Assembly (NCBI RefSeq): GCF_000319575.2
Contig: NC_021291.1
Span: 1,582,501 to 1,646,500, forward strand
Reading direction: 5' to 3'
Origin: Spiribacter salinus M19-40
GTDB lineage: Bacteria > Pseudomonadota > Gammaproteobacteria > Nitrococcales > Nitrococcaceae
Length of the DNA stretch: 64,000 nucleotides
Below, in pieces: positions 17,554 through 27,910 of this stretch (the stretch's first letter is position 1; each line of letters opens with the position of its first letter). A program made the translations under genes and the position numbers. The notes under the pieces are model-generated. The model searched no databases and was not told where the DNA came from. It saw only the letters and a list, made by a program, of their open reading frames with translations.

Positions 17554-18435
17554 TTAAAGCGCACGACGGGTGCCGTCCAGTCGAACCCAGCCGTCGCGCG
17601 CCGCACCCGGGCCAAAATCGATGGCCTGGGCGTAGGCACTGGCGACCTCGGCGGCCTGTCCCTCGAGCAGCCCCGCCAACACGAGACGGCCGCCCGGGCG
17701 CAGGGGCTTGATCAGGGTCGGCGCCTGTTCGATCAGCACGCCGGCCAGAATATTGGCAAGCACCCGATCCGCCGCGGGCAGCGCCGTGTCGACGCCGCCG
17801 ACCGTGAGCGGGTCGGCTACTCCGTTGCGGCGCGCGTTCTCTCGCGTGGCCACTAATGCCTGGGGATCGTTATCGATGGCGATCACCTGCCGCGCGCCCA
17901 GGCGTAGCGCCGCAATCGCCAGCAGCCCGGAGCCACAGCCATAATCGATGACGGTCTCATCGACTGGCGGGCAGGCCGCCAGGTGTTCCAGGCACAGCGC
18001 CGTTGTGGGGTGCGTACCGGTGCCAAAAGCGAGCCCCGGATCCAGGCGCAGGTTCGTTGCCTCGGGCACCGGTGGCTCCATGCCCGTTGGCACCACCCAG
18101 AGGCCGTGGCCAAAATCGAGCGGGGCGAAGTCAGCCAGCCAGGCCCGCTCCCAGGCCGCATCGGCCAGCGTGGTCTCGTCCCAGCCCGTGGGCTTGGCGC
18201 CCAGCGCCTCGCTCAGTGCGGCGTGGACCGCTTGGCTGTCGGCATCGGCCTCGAACAATGCCTGCACGCGCACCGCATCCCAGAGCCGGGTTTCGCCAAC
18301 CGCAGGCTCCAGCACGGGCTCCGCGCCCTCGGACTCGGCCGCCGTCACGGCGATGGCGCCCATCGCTTCCAGCGCTGCCTCGGCGAGGCCCATGCGGGCC
18401 GCGGGGAGGTCAAAGGCCACCTGCCGCCAGGCCAT
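17554..18435 (-). CDS. prmA: Ribosomal protein L11 methyltransferase
   Basis: SAM-dependent methyltransferase that modifies ribosomal protein L11. The 293-residue protein has the substrate domain at the N-terminus (about 1-110) and a class I methyltransferase fold with motif I VIDYGCGSGLLAIAALRLGA and DNDPQA. The LDPGLAFGTGTHPTTALCLE stretch is diagnostic for PrmA. It starts two bases after the adenosyltransferase stop codon, so the genes are probably co-transcribed. Confidence 0.95.
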   Translation of the reverse strand: MAWRQVAFDLPAARMGLAEAALEAMGAIAVTAAESEGAEPVLEPAVGETRLWDAVRVQALFEADADSQAVHAALSEALGAKPTGWDETTLADAAWERAWLADFAPLDFGHGLWVVPTGMEPPVPEATNLRLDPGLAFGTGTHPTTALCLEHLAACPPVDETVIDYGCGSGLLAIAALRLGARQVIAIDNDPQALVATRENARRNGVADPLTVGGVDTALPAADRVLANILAGVLIEQAPTLIKPLRPGGRLVLAGLLEGQAAEVASAYAQAIDFGPGAARDGWVRLDGTRRAL

Positions 18436-18437
18436 GA

Positions 18438-19001
18438 TCAGCGGTGTTCGCCAGGCTGCCAGAGCACGTCGCCTCCGGCCTCGTGATTGGCCTCCCGGGC
18501 CAGCACAAACAGATAGTCGGACAAGCGATTGAGATACTGCAGGACAAGGACATTGATGGGGGCGCCGGTGGCCAGCGCCGCTGTCTCACGCTCGGCCCGG
18601 CGGGCGACCGTCCGGGCATGATGCAGATGCGCGGCAGCGGGGCTGCCCGCGGGCAGCACAAACGAGCGCAGCGTCTCCAGGCCCGCATTGACGCGATCGA
18701 TTTCCGCCTCAAGCCACTCGACCTGCCCGGTCACCACCCGCAGCGGTTCGTAGGGCGGGTCGTCCATCTCGGGTGTGCAAAGATCCGCGCCCACATCGAA
18801 CAGATCATTCTGGATCCGCGCCAGTGCGTCATCGAGCTCGGGGCCCGCGTGCAGCCGGCAGACGCCGAGCAGGGCGTTGAGTTCGTCCACGGTGCCGTAG
18901 GAGGCCACGCGATGATCGGTTTTGGCCACCCGGCTGCCATCGCCAAGGCCGGTCTGGCCGGTGTCACCCGTGCGGGTGTAGATCCGAGTCAGTTTAACCA
19001 C
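18438..19001 (-). CDS. ATP:cob(I)alamin adenosyltransferase, PduO type
   Basis: Makes adenosylcobalamin from ATP and cob(I)alamin. A GTG at 19001 is the best start: it gives VVKLTRIYTRTGDTGQTGLGDG, the canonical PduO-type N-terminus with the ATP-binding TRTGDTGxTG loop, and lies just past the ppa stop codon at 19007. The 187-residue protein contains RVASYGTVDELNALLG, VLPAGS and ARTVARRAER, all family marks. No cobalamin-dependent enzyme or other cobalamin gene is in the window. Confidence 0.92.
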   Translation of the reverse strand: MVKLTRIYTRTGDTGQTGLGDGSRVAKTDHRVASYGTVDELNALLGVCRLHAGPELDDALARIQNDLFDVGADLCTPEMDDPPYEPLRVVTGQVEWLEAEIDRVNAGLETLRSFVLPAGSPAAAHLHHARTVARRAERETAALATGAPINVLVLQYLNRLSDYLFVLAREANHEAGGDVLWQPGEHR

Positions 19002-19006
19002 GCCGG

Positions 19007-19534
19007 TCAGCCGCCGAAGCGCTTGACGGAGGCATCGATCTCGGCGACGGCCTCGGCATGGCCCTTCCAGCCGTTCACTTTGACCCACTTGCCGGGCTCG
19101 AGGTCTTTGTAGCGCTCGAAGAAGTGGCTGATCTGCTCAAGGACGATCGCCGGCAAGTCATCCGGGCCTTTGACGTGATCATAGAGAGGGGTGAGCTTGC
19201 TGATCGGCACACACAGGAGCTTGGCGTCTTCGCCCCCCTCATCGCTCATCTCAAGCACGCCCACCGGACGGCAACGAATGACCGAGCCGACCTCGAGGGG
19301 AAACGGCGTCAGGACCAGCGCATCGAGGGGGTCACCATCCCCGCAGAGCGTATCCGGGATGTAGCCGTAGTTGGCTGGATAGCGCATCGACGTGCCCATG
19401 AACCGGTCGACCATGATCGCCCCGGAATCCTTGTCCACCTCGTATTTCACGGGGTCGGCCTGGGCCGGAATCTCGATGATGATGTTGATGTCCTCGGGCA
19501 GGTTTTTGCCCGCGTCGATGCCCTCGTAGGCCAT
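19007..19534 (-). CDS. ppa: Soluble inorganic pyrophosphatase, family I
   Basis: Hydrolyses cytoplasmic pyrophosphate to phosphate. The 175-residue protein matches bacterial family I enzymes. The metal signature DGDPLD has D66, D68 and D71; YGYIPDT and KGHAEA are also present. It lies downstream of a PPi-type phosphofructokinase on the same strand (gap 64 bp), which would compete for the same PPi. The adenosyltransferase gene follows within 6 bases. Confidence 0.96.
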   Translation of the reverse strand: MAYEGIDAGKNLPEDINIIIEIPAQADPVKYEVDKDSGAIMVDRFMGTSMRYPANYGYIPDTLCGDGDPLDALVLTPFPLEVGSVIRCRPVGVLEMSDEGGEDAKLLCVPISKLTPLYDHVKGPDDLPAIVLEQISHFFERYKDLEPGKWVKVNGWKGHAEAVAEIDASVKRFGG

Positions 19535-19598
19535 GGTGTCCCTCCTGGTCCAGCGTTCTGAGTGATTCGCGGATTATACGCACGCCCGGCCGCCCGGG

Positions 19599-20858
19599 TC
19601 AGGCCCTGAAATCGGGCAGACGCGGGGTCACCCGTTCGCCGCGCAAGCGGGCGTAATCGGGCAGGCCGTCGCGGTAGGGCGGGTAATCCTCGCCGGCAAT
19701 CAGCGGGCGCAGGTAGCGCAGACAGGCGTCGGTCACAAAAAAACCGGACGCGTCGATGAACTCGGCCGGCATCCGCGCCTCGACGTTGGCCACCTCGGCC
19801 AGTGCGACCTCGCCCACATGCCAGCGATAGGGCGCATCCGATTCGCGCACGATGGTGGGCATGATGGCGTTGCGCCCGGCCAGCGCCTGTTCCACCGCGG
19901 CCTGCCCCACGGCGTAGGCCTGCTCAACATCCGTTGCCGAGGCGATATGGCGCGCCGCACGCTGCAGGTAATCGGCGATGGCGTAGTGGTACTTGTAGCC
20001 CAGCGTGTTTTTGATCAACGCCGCAATGGCCGGGGCGACGCCGCCAAGCTGAACATGGCCAAAGGCATCGCGCGTGCCCTGATCGGACAGGAATGTGCCA
20101 TCGGCGTTTTTCACGCCCTCGGAGACCACCACCACGCAGTAGCCAAACCCCTCCACGCTTGCCTTGACCCGCTCGAGAAAGCGCTGCTCATCAAGCGGGA
20201 CTTCGGGCAGCAGGATGACGTGCGGCGGATCGCCCTGCGCTTCCCGCGCCAGCGCGGAGGCCGCGGCGATCCAGCCGGCATGTCGGCCCATGGTCTCGAG
20301 GATGAACACCCGGGTAGAGGTCTGTGCCATGGAGGCGACATCGAGCCCCGCCTCTCGCGTGGCGACGGCGATGTACTTGGCCACGGAGCCAAAGCCCGGG
20401 CAGGTGTCCGTGACCGGCAGGTCGTTGTCCACGGTTTTGGGAATACCGATACAGGTCACCGGGTAGCCCATGGCCTCGCCGAGCTGCGAGACCTTGTGGG
20501 CGGTGTCCTGTGAGTCACCGCCGCCGTTGTAGAAGAAATACCCGATGTCGTGCGCGCGAAAGACCTCGATCAGACGTTCGTACTCAGCGCGATTCTCCTC
20601 GAGGCCCTTGAGCTTGTAGCGCGCGGAGCCGAAGGCGCCGGCCGGGGTATGGCGCAGTGCCCGAATGGTCTCGGCAGACTCGGCTGCGGTGTCAATAAGG
20701 TCTTCGTGCAGTGCGCCAAGGATGCCGTTCGCGCCGGCGTAGACCGTGCCGATGGCCTCGGGGTGGGCGCGGGCGGTCTCAATGACCCCGGCGGCGCTGG
20801 CGTTAATGACGGCGGTGACACCCCCGGACTGGGCGTAGAAGGCATTCTTCGGATGCAT
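19599..20858 (-). CDS. pfp: Pyrophosphate-dependent phosphofructokinase
   Basis: Phosphorylates fructose-6-phosphate with PPi (reversible). ATG 20858 gives MHPKNAFYAQSGGVTAVINAS, the expected N-terminus; 15 further codons upstream lack support. The 419-residue size is that of the long bacterial PPi-PFK group. PPi specificity is read from D115 in NGGGDSQDT (E. coli ATP-PFK has Gly in this position) and K141 in PKTVDND (ATP-PFK has PGTIDND). CPGFGSVAKYIA and ETMGRHAGW are also present. The first aspartate of the GGDDS motif is glycine here. It is close to ppa. Confidence 0.9.
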   Translation of the reverse strand: MHPKNAFYAQSGGVTAVINASAAGVIETARAHPEAIGTVYAGANGILGALHEDLIDTAAESAETIRALRHTPAGAFGSARYKLKGLEENRAEYERLIEVFRAHDIGYFFYNGGGDSQDTAHKVSQLGEAMGYPVTCIGIPKTVDNDLPVTDTCPGFGSVAKYIAVATREAGLDVASMAQTSTRVFILETMGRHAGWIAAASALAREAQGDPPHVILLPEVPLDEQRFLERVKASVEGFGYCVVVVSEGVKNADGTFLSDQGTRDAFGHVQLGGVAPAIAALIKNTLGYKYHYAIADYLQRAARHIASATDVEQAYAVGQAAVEQALAGRNAIMPTIVRESDAPYRWHVGEVALAEVANVEARMPAEFIDASGFFVTDACLRYLRPLIAGEDYPPYRDGLPDYARLRGERVTPRLPDFRA

Positions 20859-20899
20859 GGCAACGGGCTCCCTTCCCCCTCTCAGAGCCCCGCAGTCTA

Positions 20900-22084
20900 T
20901 CAAGCCCCGGTGTGGGCGGTCTCGTGGAGATAGTCCCGGGTAATCGGTGCGGCCGCTGGCTCGCGGGTCAACTGCAGGTGGAACACCACGAGGCCCCGGT
21001 AGTAGAACGCCGCCTCACTCACCGCCAGGTAAAACTCCCACATCCGGCAGAAGCGCTCGCCTTTCTCGGCGACGACGTCGTCACGAACGGCCTGAAACCG
21101 CCTGTACCACTCGGCAAGCGTGTAGCCATAGTGCAGGCGCAAGACCTCGAGGTCGGTGGTGGCGAGGCGCTGCCGCTCCACGGCCGCAGTGACCTCGGAG
21201 AGCGCAGGAATGTACCCACCCGGGAAGATATACCGACGAATCCACGGGTTGGTCACCCCCGGCCGCGCTAACCGGCCAATTGTGTGAATCAGCGCAATGC
21301 CCTCCGGGGTGAGGTGATCGCGCACCCCGGCGAAGTACGCGTCGTAATACTGGACACCCACGTGTTCGAACATGCCGACACTGACAATGCGGTCAAAGCG
21401 CTCGGGGACGTCGCGGTAGTCCTGGAGGCGGATGTCGACCTGGTCCTCGAGCCCGCGGGCGCGGACGCGATCCCGGGCGACGCGGGCCTGCGCCTCGGAC
21501 AGGGTGAGCCCGACCACCTGGGCGCCGGCTTGCTCGGCGAGTTCAATGGCAAGCCCGCCCCAGCCACAGCCGATATCGAGCACCGACTGACCCGGCGACA
21601 AGCAGAGCTTGCGACGAATCAGGGCGCGCTTCTGGGCCTGTGCGGTCTCGAGGTCTGCCGTGCCGGCGGGCCAGTACGCGCAGGAGTACTGCATGTCACT
21701 ATCCAGGAAGCGCCGGAAGAGCTGCTCGTCGAGGTCGTAGTGATGGGCGACGTTGCGGCGGCTGGCGGCGCGCCGGTTCCACTGCTGCAGCGGTCGCAGT
21801 AACTGCTGCGTGGCCCGCTTGGCGCCGGTGGCCTGCTCATGGGCGAAGTTGCTCATGAGCACCGCCAGCAATCCGCGCAGATCGGGCGTACTCCAGAGCG
21901 CGTCCATGTAGGTCTGGCCGAGCATGAAGTCCGGATCGGCGATCACGCGGCGCTCGGCCCGGTTATCGTGTAGCTGCAGCACGCCGGCCGGGGTGCCGGC
22001 ACCGAAATCGCGGACACGCCCGTCGGCCCGCTCAAGGCGCAGGTGCCCGCGTTCGATTCCGTCTTTGAGGACTTGCTCAAGCAT
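20900..22084 (-). CDS. cfa: Cyclopropane-fatty-acyl-phospholipid synthase family methyltransferase
   Basis: SAM-dependent modification of unsaturated phospholipid acyl chains, giving cyclopropane rings. ATG 22084 is preceded by GGGAGAGG; 19 more codons upstream are Arg/Gly-rich and unlikely to be coding. The 394-residue protein has the N-terminal lipid-binding domain, the SAM motif VLDIGCGWGGLAIELAEQ at about residue 165, and the C-terminal catalytic region with YIFPGGYIP and EFYLAVSEAAFYYRGLVVFHLQL. It heads the minus-strand cluster ending in purD. Membrane ring formation fits osmotic or acid stress. Confidence 0.92.
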   Translation of the reverse strand: MLEQVLKDGIERGHLRLERADGRVRDFGAGTPAGVLQLHDNRAERRVIADPDFMLGQTYMDALWSTPDLRGLLAVLMSNFAHEQATGAKRATQQLLRPLQQWNRRAASRRNVAHHYDLDEQLFRRFLDSDMQYSCAYWPAGTADLETAQAQKRALIRRKLCLSPGQSVLDIGCGWGGLAIELAEQAGAQVVGLTLSEAQARVARDRVRARGLEDQVDIRLQDYRDVPERFDRIVSVGMFEHVGVQYYDAYFAGVRDHLTPEGIALIHTIGRLARPGVTNPWIRRYIFPGGYIPALSEVTAAVERQRLATTDLEVLRLHYGYTLAEWYRRFQAVRDDVVAEKGERFCRMWEFYLAVSEAAFYYRGLVVFHLQLTREPAAAPITRDYLHETAHTGA

Positions 22085-22172
22085 ACGGCCTCTCCCGTCG
22101 CGACGCCGGTGACTGAAACGGTTACCATGCCTATGACGCAAATGCGACCACTCCGTTCGTCAGTAGAGCACC

Positions 22173-22679
22173 ATGAACCCAAGCGACGTCATCCAGCGCA
22201 TCCTCGGAATCGCCCTGCTGCGCGCCGGCCCGCAGGATCTGCCGTACTCGACCGGGCTGATGGGTACCGTCATCGCCCTCACCGCGGCGGTGAACTACCC
22301 GGTGATTCAGCGCTACACGCCCGACGCCGAGCCGCTGGCACAAATCGGGCTGCTGGTGGCCTACAACCTCGGCTTTCTGCTGGCGGCCCTCTCGTTGCGC
22401 GGCCATGGCCCGCGGTTTGTGCAGACCGCCTCGGCGCTGTTTGGCAGCGATATCGTGATCTCCGCAGTCGCCCTGCCCATCCTGCTGGTCATTGGCCGAC
22501 CCGATGAGGCGAATGCCCTCGCTGCACTCGCCTTCCTGGCGCTGCTGATCTGGAATATCGCGGTGGTTCGTCACATTTTGAGCGCGGCATTGGCCCTTGG
22601 CGGGCTCGCGAGCCTCGCCACGAGCCTGGCGTATATCTTCGGCGCCAGTGCCTTCGTGCGTGCCCTCACCAGCGGTTGA
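22173..22679 (+). CDS. Uncharacterised multi-spanning membrane protein
   Basis: A 168-residue protein with about four hydrophobic segments (roughly 27-45, 58-75, 92-110 and 117-160) and an N-terminal amphipathic stretch NPSDVIQRILGIALLRAGPQDLPYS. It resembles the general layout of Yip1-type membrane proteins, but I do not recognise a family with certainty. It ends immediately before mpl and ubiX on the same strand and probably shares their transcript. No function is proposed. Confidence 0.65.
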   Translation: MNPSDVIQRILGIALLRAGPQDLPYSTGLMGTVIALTAAVNYPVIQRYTPDAEPLAQIGLLVAYNLGFLLAALSLRGHGPRFVQTASALFGSDIVISAVALPILLVIGRPDEANALAALAFLALLIWNIAVVRHILSAALALGGLASLATSLAYIFGASAFVRALTSG

Positions 22680-22690
22680 GACGCGCGCGC

Positions 22691-24028
22691 ATGCCTCACC
22701 TTCACATCCTGGGTATTGGCGGCACGTTCATGGCCGGCCTTGCGGTGATCGCCCGGGAGGCCGGCTATACCGTCTCGGGCCAGGACCATGCCCTCTACCC
22801 GCCGATGAGCGATGTCCTGGCCACCGCCGACATCCGCGTCACCGAGGGTTACACGCCGCAGCCAGAGGCCCTTGCCGCCGACTGCGTGGTCATCGGCAAT
22901 GCCTTGTCGCGGGGCAACCCGGCGGTCGAGGCCGTGCTCGAGGCCGGTGTGGATTACACCTCCGGGCCGGAATGGCTCGCCCGCCATATCCTGCGCGATC
23001 GCTGGGTGATTGCCGTTGCTGGCACCCATGGCAAGACCACCACTTCCAGCCTGATCGCCTGGCTACTCGAGTCCGCCGGCATGGCGCCCGGATTTCTGAT
23101 TGGCGGGCTGCCGGGTAACTTCGCCACCCCCGCGCGCCTCGGCGACTCGCCGTTTTTCGTGATCGAGGCCGATGAGTACGACACGGCGTTTTTCGACAAG
23201 CGCTCGAAGTTCGTCCATTTCCGGCCGCGGACGTTGGTGCTGAACAATCTTGAGTTCGATCATGGCGATATCTTCGCCGATCTTGCGGCGATCGAGCGGC
23301 AATTCCAGCATTTGGTTCGGACTGTGCCCGGCCAGGGCGCCCTCCTCGTCAACGCCAACGACCCGGCCCTGGCGCGGGTACTGGAAGCGGGGTGCTGGAG
23401 CGAGCGCATCGGATTCGGTGATCGCGACCAACCGACACACGGCGCGCTCGACTGGGGGCTGGATGACTGGGCATTCACCGCACCGCTGCCCGGTCGGCAT
23501 AACGCCATGAACACCCTGGCCGCACTGCTGGCGGCCCGCCATGTCGGCGTCGCGCCAGGACAGGCCATCGAGGCCCTGCCGGCATTCAAGGGCATCCGGC
23601 GACGACTCGAGCTGCGCGGCGAGGCCGGCGGCGTCCGCGTGCTGGATGACTTCGCCCATCACCCCACCGCCATTGCCGCCTCCCTGCAGGCGCTGCAGGA
23701 GACACCAGCGGCACGCACCGGCCGGATTCTGGCCGTGCTCGAGCCCCGCTCCAACACCATGCGCCAGGGCCTGCACGGGGACCGACTGGCCGCATCACTC
23801 GCGACCGCCGATGCGGTGTTCGTCCTGGCTGATCCGGCGCTAGACTGGGATCTGGGCGCAGTTCTCGCACCGCTCGGGGAGCGCGCGTGCACCGCGCCAA
23901 GCGTGGAGACGCTGATCACCCAAATCACGGCCACGGCCCGCCCCGGCGACACCGTGCTCGTGATGAGCAATGGCGCCTTTGGCGGATTGCATGAGCGGCT
24001 GCTGGCCGCCCTCGACTCGGGAGACTGA
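22691..24028 (+). CDS. mpl: UDP-MurNAc:L-Ala-gamma-D-Glu-meso-DAP ligase
   Basis: Recycles the murein tripeptide by joining it directly to UDP-MurNAc. ATG 22691 gives [24 protein letters not shown], the expected Rossmann start; a TTG at 22676 overlapping the previous stop is the alternative. The 445-residue Mur ligase has the ATP motif [16 protein letters not shown] and the Mpl-type segments [21 protein letters not shown] and [10 protein letters not shown]. It is followed by ubiX after 5 bp, a pair known from Pseudomonas. With anmK and MepM it makes a murein-recycling theme in the window. Confidence 0.95.
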   Translation: MPHLHILGIGGTFMAGLAVIAREAGYTVSGQDHALYPPMSDVLATADIRVTEGYTPQPEALAADCVVIGNALSRGNPAVEAVLEAGVDYTSGPEWLARHILRDRWVIAVAGTHGKTTTSSLIAWLLESAGMAPGFLIGGLPGNFATPARLGDSPFFVIEADEYDTAFFDKRSKFVHFRPRTLVLNNLEFDHGDIFADLAAIERQFQHLVRTVPGQGALLVNANDPALARVLEAGCWSERIGFGDRDQPTHGALDWGLDDWAFTAPLPGRHNAMNTLAALLAARHVGVAPGQAIEALPAFKGIRRRLELRGEAGGVRVLDDFAHHPTAIAASLQALQETPAARTGRILAVLEPRSNTMRQGLHGDRLAASLATADAVFVLADPALDWDLGAVLAPLGERACTAPSVETLITQITATARPGDTVLVMSNGAFGGLHERLLAALDSGD

Positions 24029-24033
24029 CTCGC

Positions 24034-24654
24034 ATGACACACGCCCCCATCACGCTTGCCATCACCGGTGCCTCCGGCGGCGTCTACGGGCTGCGCCTGC
24101 TGGAATGCCTGTTGGGCGCTGGCCGGCCGGTCTATTTGCTGATCTCGGAGGCGGGGCGGCTGGTACTTAAAATGGAAGCGGATCTCGCCCTGCCCGGCCG
24201 GCCCACGGACCTGGCCGCCGCACTGACCGAGCGATTCGCTGCTTCACCAGGCCAGCTCACGGTATTCGGGCCAAAGGCCTGGACCGCGCCCGTGGCCTCC
24301 GGCTCAGGGGCCCCGCGGCAGATGGTCGTATGCCCGTGCACAACGGGGACGCTCGGGCGAATCGCCGCGGGCAGCAGCGAGGCGCTGATCGAGCGCGCCG
24401 CGGATGTCGTGATCAAGGAGCGTGGCCAACTCATCCTGGTCCCGCGAGAAACTCCCTTATCGGAGATCCATCTCGAGAACATGCTGCGGTTAACGCGCAT
24501 GGGGGTTGTCATGCTGCCCGCCAACCCCGGGTTCTATCATCGGCCGAACGACCTCGCCGGCGTGGTGGATTTTGTCATCGCGCGCATTCTGGATCGCCTG
24601 GGCATCGAGCAGGCGCTCATCCCGCCCTGGGGTGCCGAGCCGACAGACGACTAG
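24034..24654 (+). CDS. ubiX: Flavin prenyltransferase UbiX
   Basis: Makes the prenylated FMN cofactor used by UbiD decarboxylase in ubiquinone synthesis. The 206-residue protein has the N-terminal [18 protein letters not shown] flavin motif, the [32 protein letters not shown] region, and [20 protein letters not shown], all hallmarks of UbiX/Pad1. It overlaps the end of the convergent DedA-PAP2 gene by four bases. UbiD is not in the window. Confidence 0.96.
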   Translation: MTHAPITLAITGASGGVYGLRLLECLLGAGRPVYLLISEAGRLVLKMEADLALPGRPTDLAAALTERFAASPGQLTVFGPKAWTAPVASGSGAPRQMVVCPCTTGTLGRIAAGSSEALIERAADVVIKERGQLILVPRETPLSEIHLENMLRLTRMGVVMLPANPGFYHRPNDLAGVVDFVIARILDRLGIEQALIPPWGAEPTDD

Positions 24655-26621
24655 TCCGGTGCCGCGAGACTCGCCGGCGCATACCGCGGCACGCGATCAT
24701 CACGCCGCTGCAACGCGCTGCGCTCGGCGGCTCGGCCGAGCACCGCCTCGCGACCGGCTTGATCCAGCGCCACCCGGGTGAGCCGCGGCAGCAGCACGCC
24801 GCCGCGCACCGTCACGGTCTCGATCCAAACCAACCAAACGGGCCCCTGCGCAGTCGTCGCGCCGCGCCAAGCCCGCAACACAAGCCGCATGCCCGGCTCG
24901 GCTGCTGGCTGAATGCGCACCACATCCGGCAGCCGACCGGCATGCCAGCGGGGTAACACCGGCAACCGCTCAACCGACGGTTGTGGACTGAGCCAGCGCA
25001 GCGTCGTGGACCAGCGCCAGCGCGGCGGCGCCTGCCAACCCGCATCAAACCCCGTCGGCATCGCCTCGCCACCGAGCCATTGCGCCGTAAACCATCCCCG
25101 CCGACCGCCCAGGCCCAGGCGGCGATCGGCCAGCGTGGCAGCACCGACCCACCAGTCGTCTGCGGCAATCTCCGGCACTTGCGCGCCGCGTGGATAGGCC
25201 TCAAGCGGGTCGGGCCAGTGCGTCACCTCGGTGAGCGTCGCCGCCATCACGAGCACCAGCGCCGAGCCAAGGACCGCCAGGGACTGATGGCCGGAGACGC
25301 GCTCGGCCGAGCCGGCGAGACCGGGCAAGGCGCCACACACCACCCCCAGGCCGAGGCCACCGACCACATCGAGCGGCCAGTGCACACCCAGCACGACGCG
25401 TGTCACACCCACGCCCAGGCCGATCACGAGGCCGAGTGTGATCACGCTGCGGCGCCCGTAACGGCCCCGAATCGGCAGGAGCACGACCCAGGCAGTCACC
25501 AACGCGGCGATGCCCGCGGCATGGGCGCTGGGGAAGGCCGCGATAAAATCCGCGCCCTCCGAGAGCCCCTGCGGCCGCGGTGTGCCAAGACCCGCTTTGA
25601 GGGCATACGCGCCAGCCGCGGCCAGCACCACGGCTGCCAGCACCAACAGGGCTCGCCGGGGTTGATGGTGATGCCATAAAAAGCCGGCAAGCGCGGCCGC
25701 GGCCAGCAGCACCGGCAGCAGTCCACCCAACTGGGTAACGCGCCAGGCCGCCACCCGCACCAGATCGCTGCGATGGGCGTCGGCCAGTGCCACCAGGCCA
25801 CGCTCCCAGCCCTGGGGTGACGCCCCCAGGAGCGCGTGCCCCGCGCTAAAGACGATGGCCACCACGGCGAGCCACCACAACCAGCCGCCGCGATGACGCA
25901 GCGCGCGTAGCGGGGCATGCAACGGCCGCAGCCCCAGCCAACGCCAGGACGTCGGTGGCCGGCGGCCGAGGGCGCGAGCCAGGCGGTGGCCGGCCAGGCG
26001 CAGTGGCCGGTCAATGCGCGGCAACAGCCAGCGAAGCAGGAAAAAGCCGCCAAACAGAATCACCAGCCAGGCCATCAGCCGACCCATGACCTCGAGTGCG
26101 AGTATGAGCGAGGCGCCAAACACAACGCCCGGCAGCAGATAGGCCGGCGCCCAGACCACCGCGGAGCTCACATTGGCCAGCAAAAACCGCCCCGGGGGCA
26201 TGCCCAGCATGCCCACCACCGCCGGAATCACCGGCCGGACCGGGCCCACAAAGCGCCCGATCACCACGCTCTTGCCGCCATGGCGGTAAAACAGGCGCTC
26301 GGCCTGGGCGATCGTGCCGGGATAGCGACGGATCACGGGCAGGCTGCGGAGGCGGGCGCGGAAGTGCCAGCCGAGCCAGTAACTCAGCCCATCGCCCAGG
26401 ATGGCGCCAGCCATGGCCCAGAGCAGCATCGGGAGGATCGGCAGGTTGCTGCCCCCCACGGCAGCCCCCGCCATGAACATGAGCACCGCGCCGGGCACCA
26501 GGAGCCCAACGAGGGCGAGTGATTCAAGAAACGCAATCAGGCCAATGACGGCCCCCGCCCAACCGGGGTGTTCAGCCAGCCAGGCGAGCAGAGGCGCCAG
26601 GCCGCCCTCAAGCCCGGTCAC
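24651..26621 (-). CDS. DedA-PAP2-LssY fusion membrane protein
   Basis: A 656-residue protein joining three domains. The DedA/SNARE-associated domain (about 1-205) has [14 protein letters not shown] and [16 protein letters not shown], with R123 and R129. A PAP2 lipid phosphatase domain (about 245-430) has all three motifs: K342 to R349-P350, PSAH 364-367, and R408 to H414. The third domain (about 440-656) is soluble and LssY-C-like. DedA proteins flip undecaprenyl phosphate or other lipids; PAP2 enzymes remove phosphate from undecaprenyl pyrophosphate. A combined lipid-carrier recycling role is therefore attractive (inference). It overlaps hemL by 4 bases. Confidence 0.88.
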   Translation of the reverse strand: MTGLEGGLAPLLAWLAEHPGWAGAVIGLIAFLESLALVGLLVPGAVLMFMAGAAVGGSNLPILPMLLWAMAGAILGDGLSYWLGWHFRARLRSLPVIRRYPGTIAQAERLFYRHGGKSVVIGRFVGPVRPVIPAVVGMLGMPPGRFLLANVSSAVVWAPAYLLPGVVFGASLILALEVMGRLMAWLVILFGGFFLLRWLLPRIDRPLRLAGHRLARALGRRPPTSWRWLGLRPLHAPLRALRHRGGWLWWLAVVAIVFSAGHALLGASPQGWERGLVALADAHRSDLVRVAAWRVTQLGGLLPVLLAAAALAGFLWHHHQPRRALLVLAAVVLAAAGAYALKAGLGTPRPQGLSEGADFIAAFPSAHAAGIAALVTAWVVLLPIRGRYGRRSVITLGLVIGLGVGVTRVVLGVHWPLDVVGGLGLGVVCGALPGLAGSAERVSGHQSLAVLGSALVLVMAATLTEVTHWPDPLEAYPRGAQVPEIAADDWWVGAATLADRRLGLGGRRGWFTAQWLGGEAMPTGFDAGWQAPPRWRWSTTLRWLSPQPSVERLPVLPRWHAGRLPDVVRIQPAAEPGMRLVLRAWRGATTAQGPVWLVWIETVTVRGGVLLPRLTRVALDQAGREAVLGRAAERSALQRRDDRVPRYAPASLAAPD

Positions 26622-27901
26622 AGCGTCGCGAACACCCGCTCGGCCGCGTCCAGGGTGTGGCTGAGCGCCGCCTCGTCATGGGCGGTGGACACGAACCCGG
26701 CCTCGAACGCCGAGGGCGCGAAGTACACGCCGGCCTCGAGCATGCCGTGGAAAAAGCGCACAAAACGCTCGCCATCGCACTCGGCCACGTCTTCAAAGCG
26801 AACCACCGATGGCGCGTCGGTAAAGAACAAGCCGAACATCGTGCCGGCCTGATGCGTGACCAGCGGGATCCCGGCGGCCCTCGCCCGTGCCTGCAAGCCT
26901 TCGAGCAGCCGGGTCGTCCAGGCCTCAGCCTGAGCGTGGACATCGGGGCGCGAGAGATTGCGAAGCGTCGCCAGGCCGCTTGCCATCGCCAGTGGATTCC
27001 CGGATAGGGTGCCCGCCTGATAAACAGGGCCCGTTGGCGCGAGGTAATCCATGACCTCGGCACGCCCACCCAGGGCACCCACCGGCAGCCCGCCGCCGAT
27101 GACCTTGCCCAGGGCAGTGAGATCCGGCGTGACGCCATAGCGGCCCTGGGCACCACCCAGTGACGCCCGAAAACCGCTCATGACCTCGTCGAACACCAGC
27201 ATCGCCCCGCTGTCATCGCAGAGCGTGCGCAAGCCCTGCAGGAACTCGGGCAGCGCGGGCACGCAATTCATGTTGCCCGACACCGGCTCGACCAGCACCG
27301 CGGCGATCGTATCGCCATAGGTCTCGAATAAAGTGCGCACGGCTTCGATATCGTTGTACGGGGCGGTGAGCGTCATCTCCGTGACCGCGGCGGGCACACC
27401 GGGAGAGCCCGGGATACCCAGTGTCAGGACACCGGAGCCCGCCTCCACCAGCAGCGCATCGACGTGCCCGTGGTAGTTGCCACGGAATTTGAGGATGCGA
27501 TCACGCCCGGTGTAGCCCCGTGCCAGGCGCACGGCACTCAGGCACGCCTCCGTGCCGGAGTTGACCATGCGAATACGCTCGATGGAGGGCATAATGCCTT
27601 TCACCACGGTGGCCAGCTCGGTCTCGAGCGCCGTCGGCGCGCCGAAACTCGTCCCATTGGCGGCCGTCCGGCTGATCGCTTCGACCACCTCGGGGTGGGC
27701 ATGGCCGATGGCGAGCGGGCCGTAAGAGAGCACATAGTCGACGTACTGTTTGCCGTCCTCATCCTCAATCCAGGCGCCCTCGCCCCGGCGCATGAACACC
27801 GGTGTGCCGCCCACCGAGCGGAAGGCGCGCACGGCAGAATTCACGCCGCCAACCAGGTGTTCCTGGGCTTCGGTGAACAGGGTTTCTGATCGATTGGCCA
27901 T
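26618..27901 (-). CDS. hemL: Glutamate-1-semialdehyde 2,1-aminomutase
   Basis: PLP enzyme converting glutamate-1-semialdehyde to 5-aminolevulinate in the C5 haem pathway. The 427-residue protein has the PLP lysine K266 ([12 protein letters not shown]), the FDEVMSGFR motif before it, and the [14 protein letters not shown] segment. The N-terminus [23 protein letters not shown] is canonical. thiE and a rubredoxin gene precede it in transcription order, as in Pseudomonas. Confidence 0.97.
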   Translation of the reverse strand: MANRSETLFTEAQEHLVGGVNSAVRAFRSVGGTPVFMRRGEGAWIEDEDGKQYVDYVLSYGPLAIGHAHPEVVEAISRTAANGTSFGAPTALETELATVVKGIMPSIERIRMVNSGTEACLSAVRLARGYTGRDRILKFRGNYHGHVDALLVEAGSGVLTLGIPGSPGVPAAVTEMTLTAPYNDIEAVRTLFETYGDTIAAVLVEPVSGNMNCVPALPEFLQGLRTLCDDSGAMLVFDEVMSGFRASLGGAQGRYGVTPDLTALGKVIGGGLPVGALGGRAEVMDYLAPTGPVYQAGTLSGNPLAMASGLATLRNLSRPDVHAQAEAWTTRLLEGLQARARAAGIPLVTHQAGTMFGLFFTDAPSVVRFEDVAECDGERFVRFFHGMLEAGVYFAPSAFEAGFVSTAHDEAALSHTLDAAERVFATL

Positions 27902-27910
27902 GGTCGCTTG

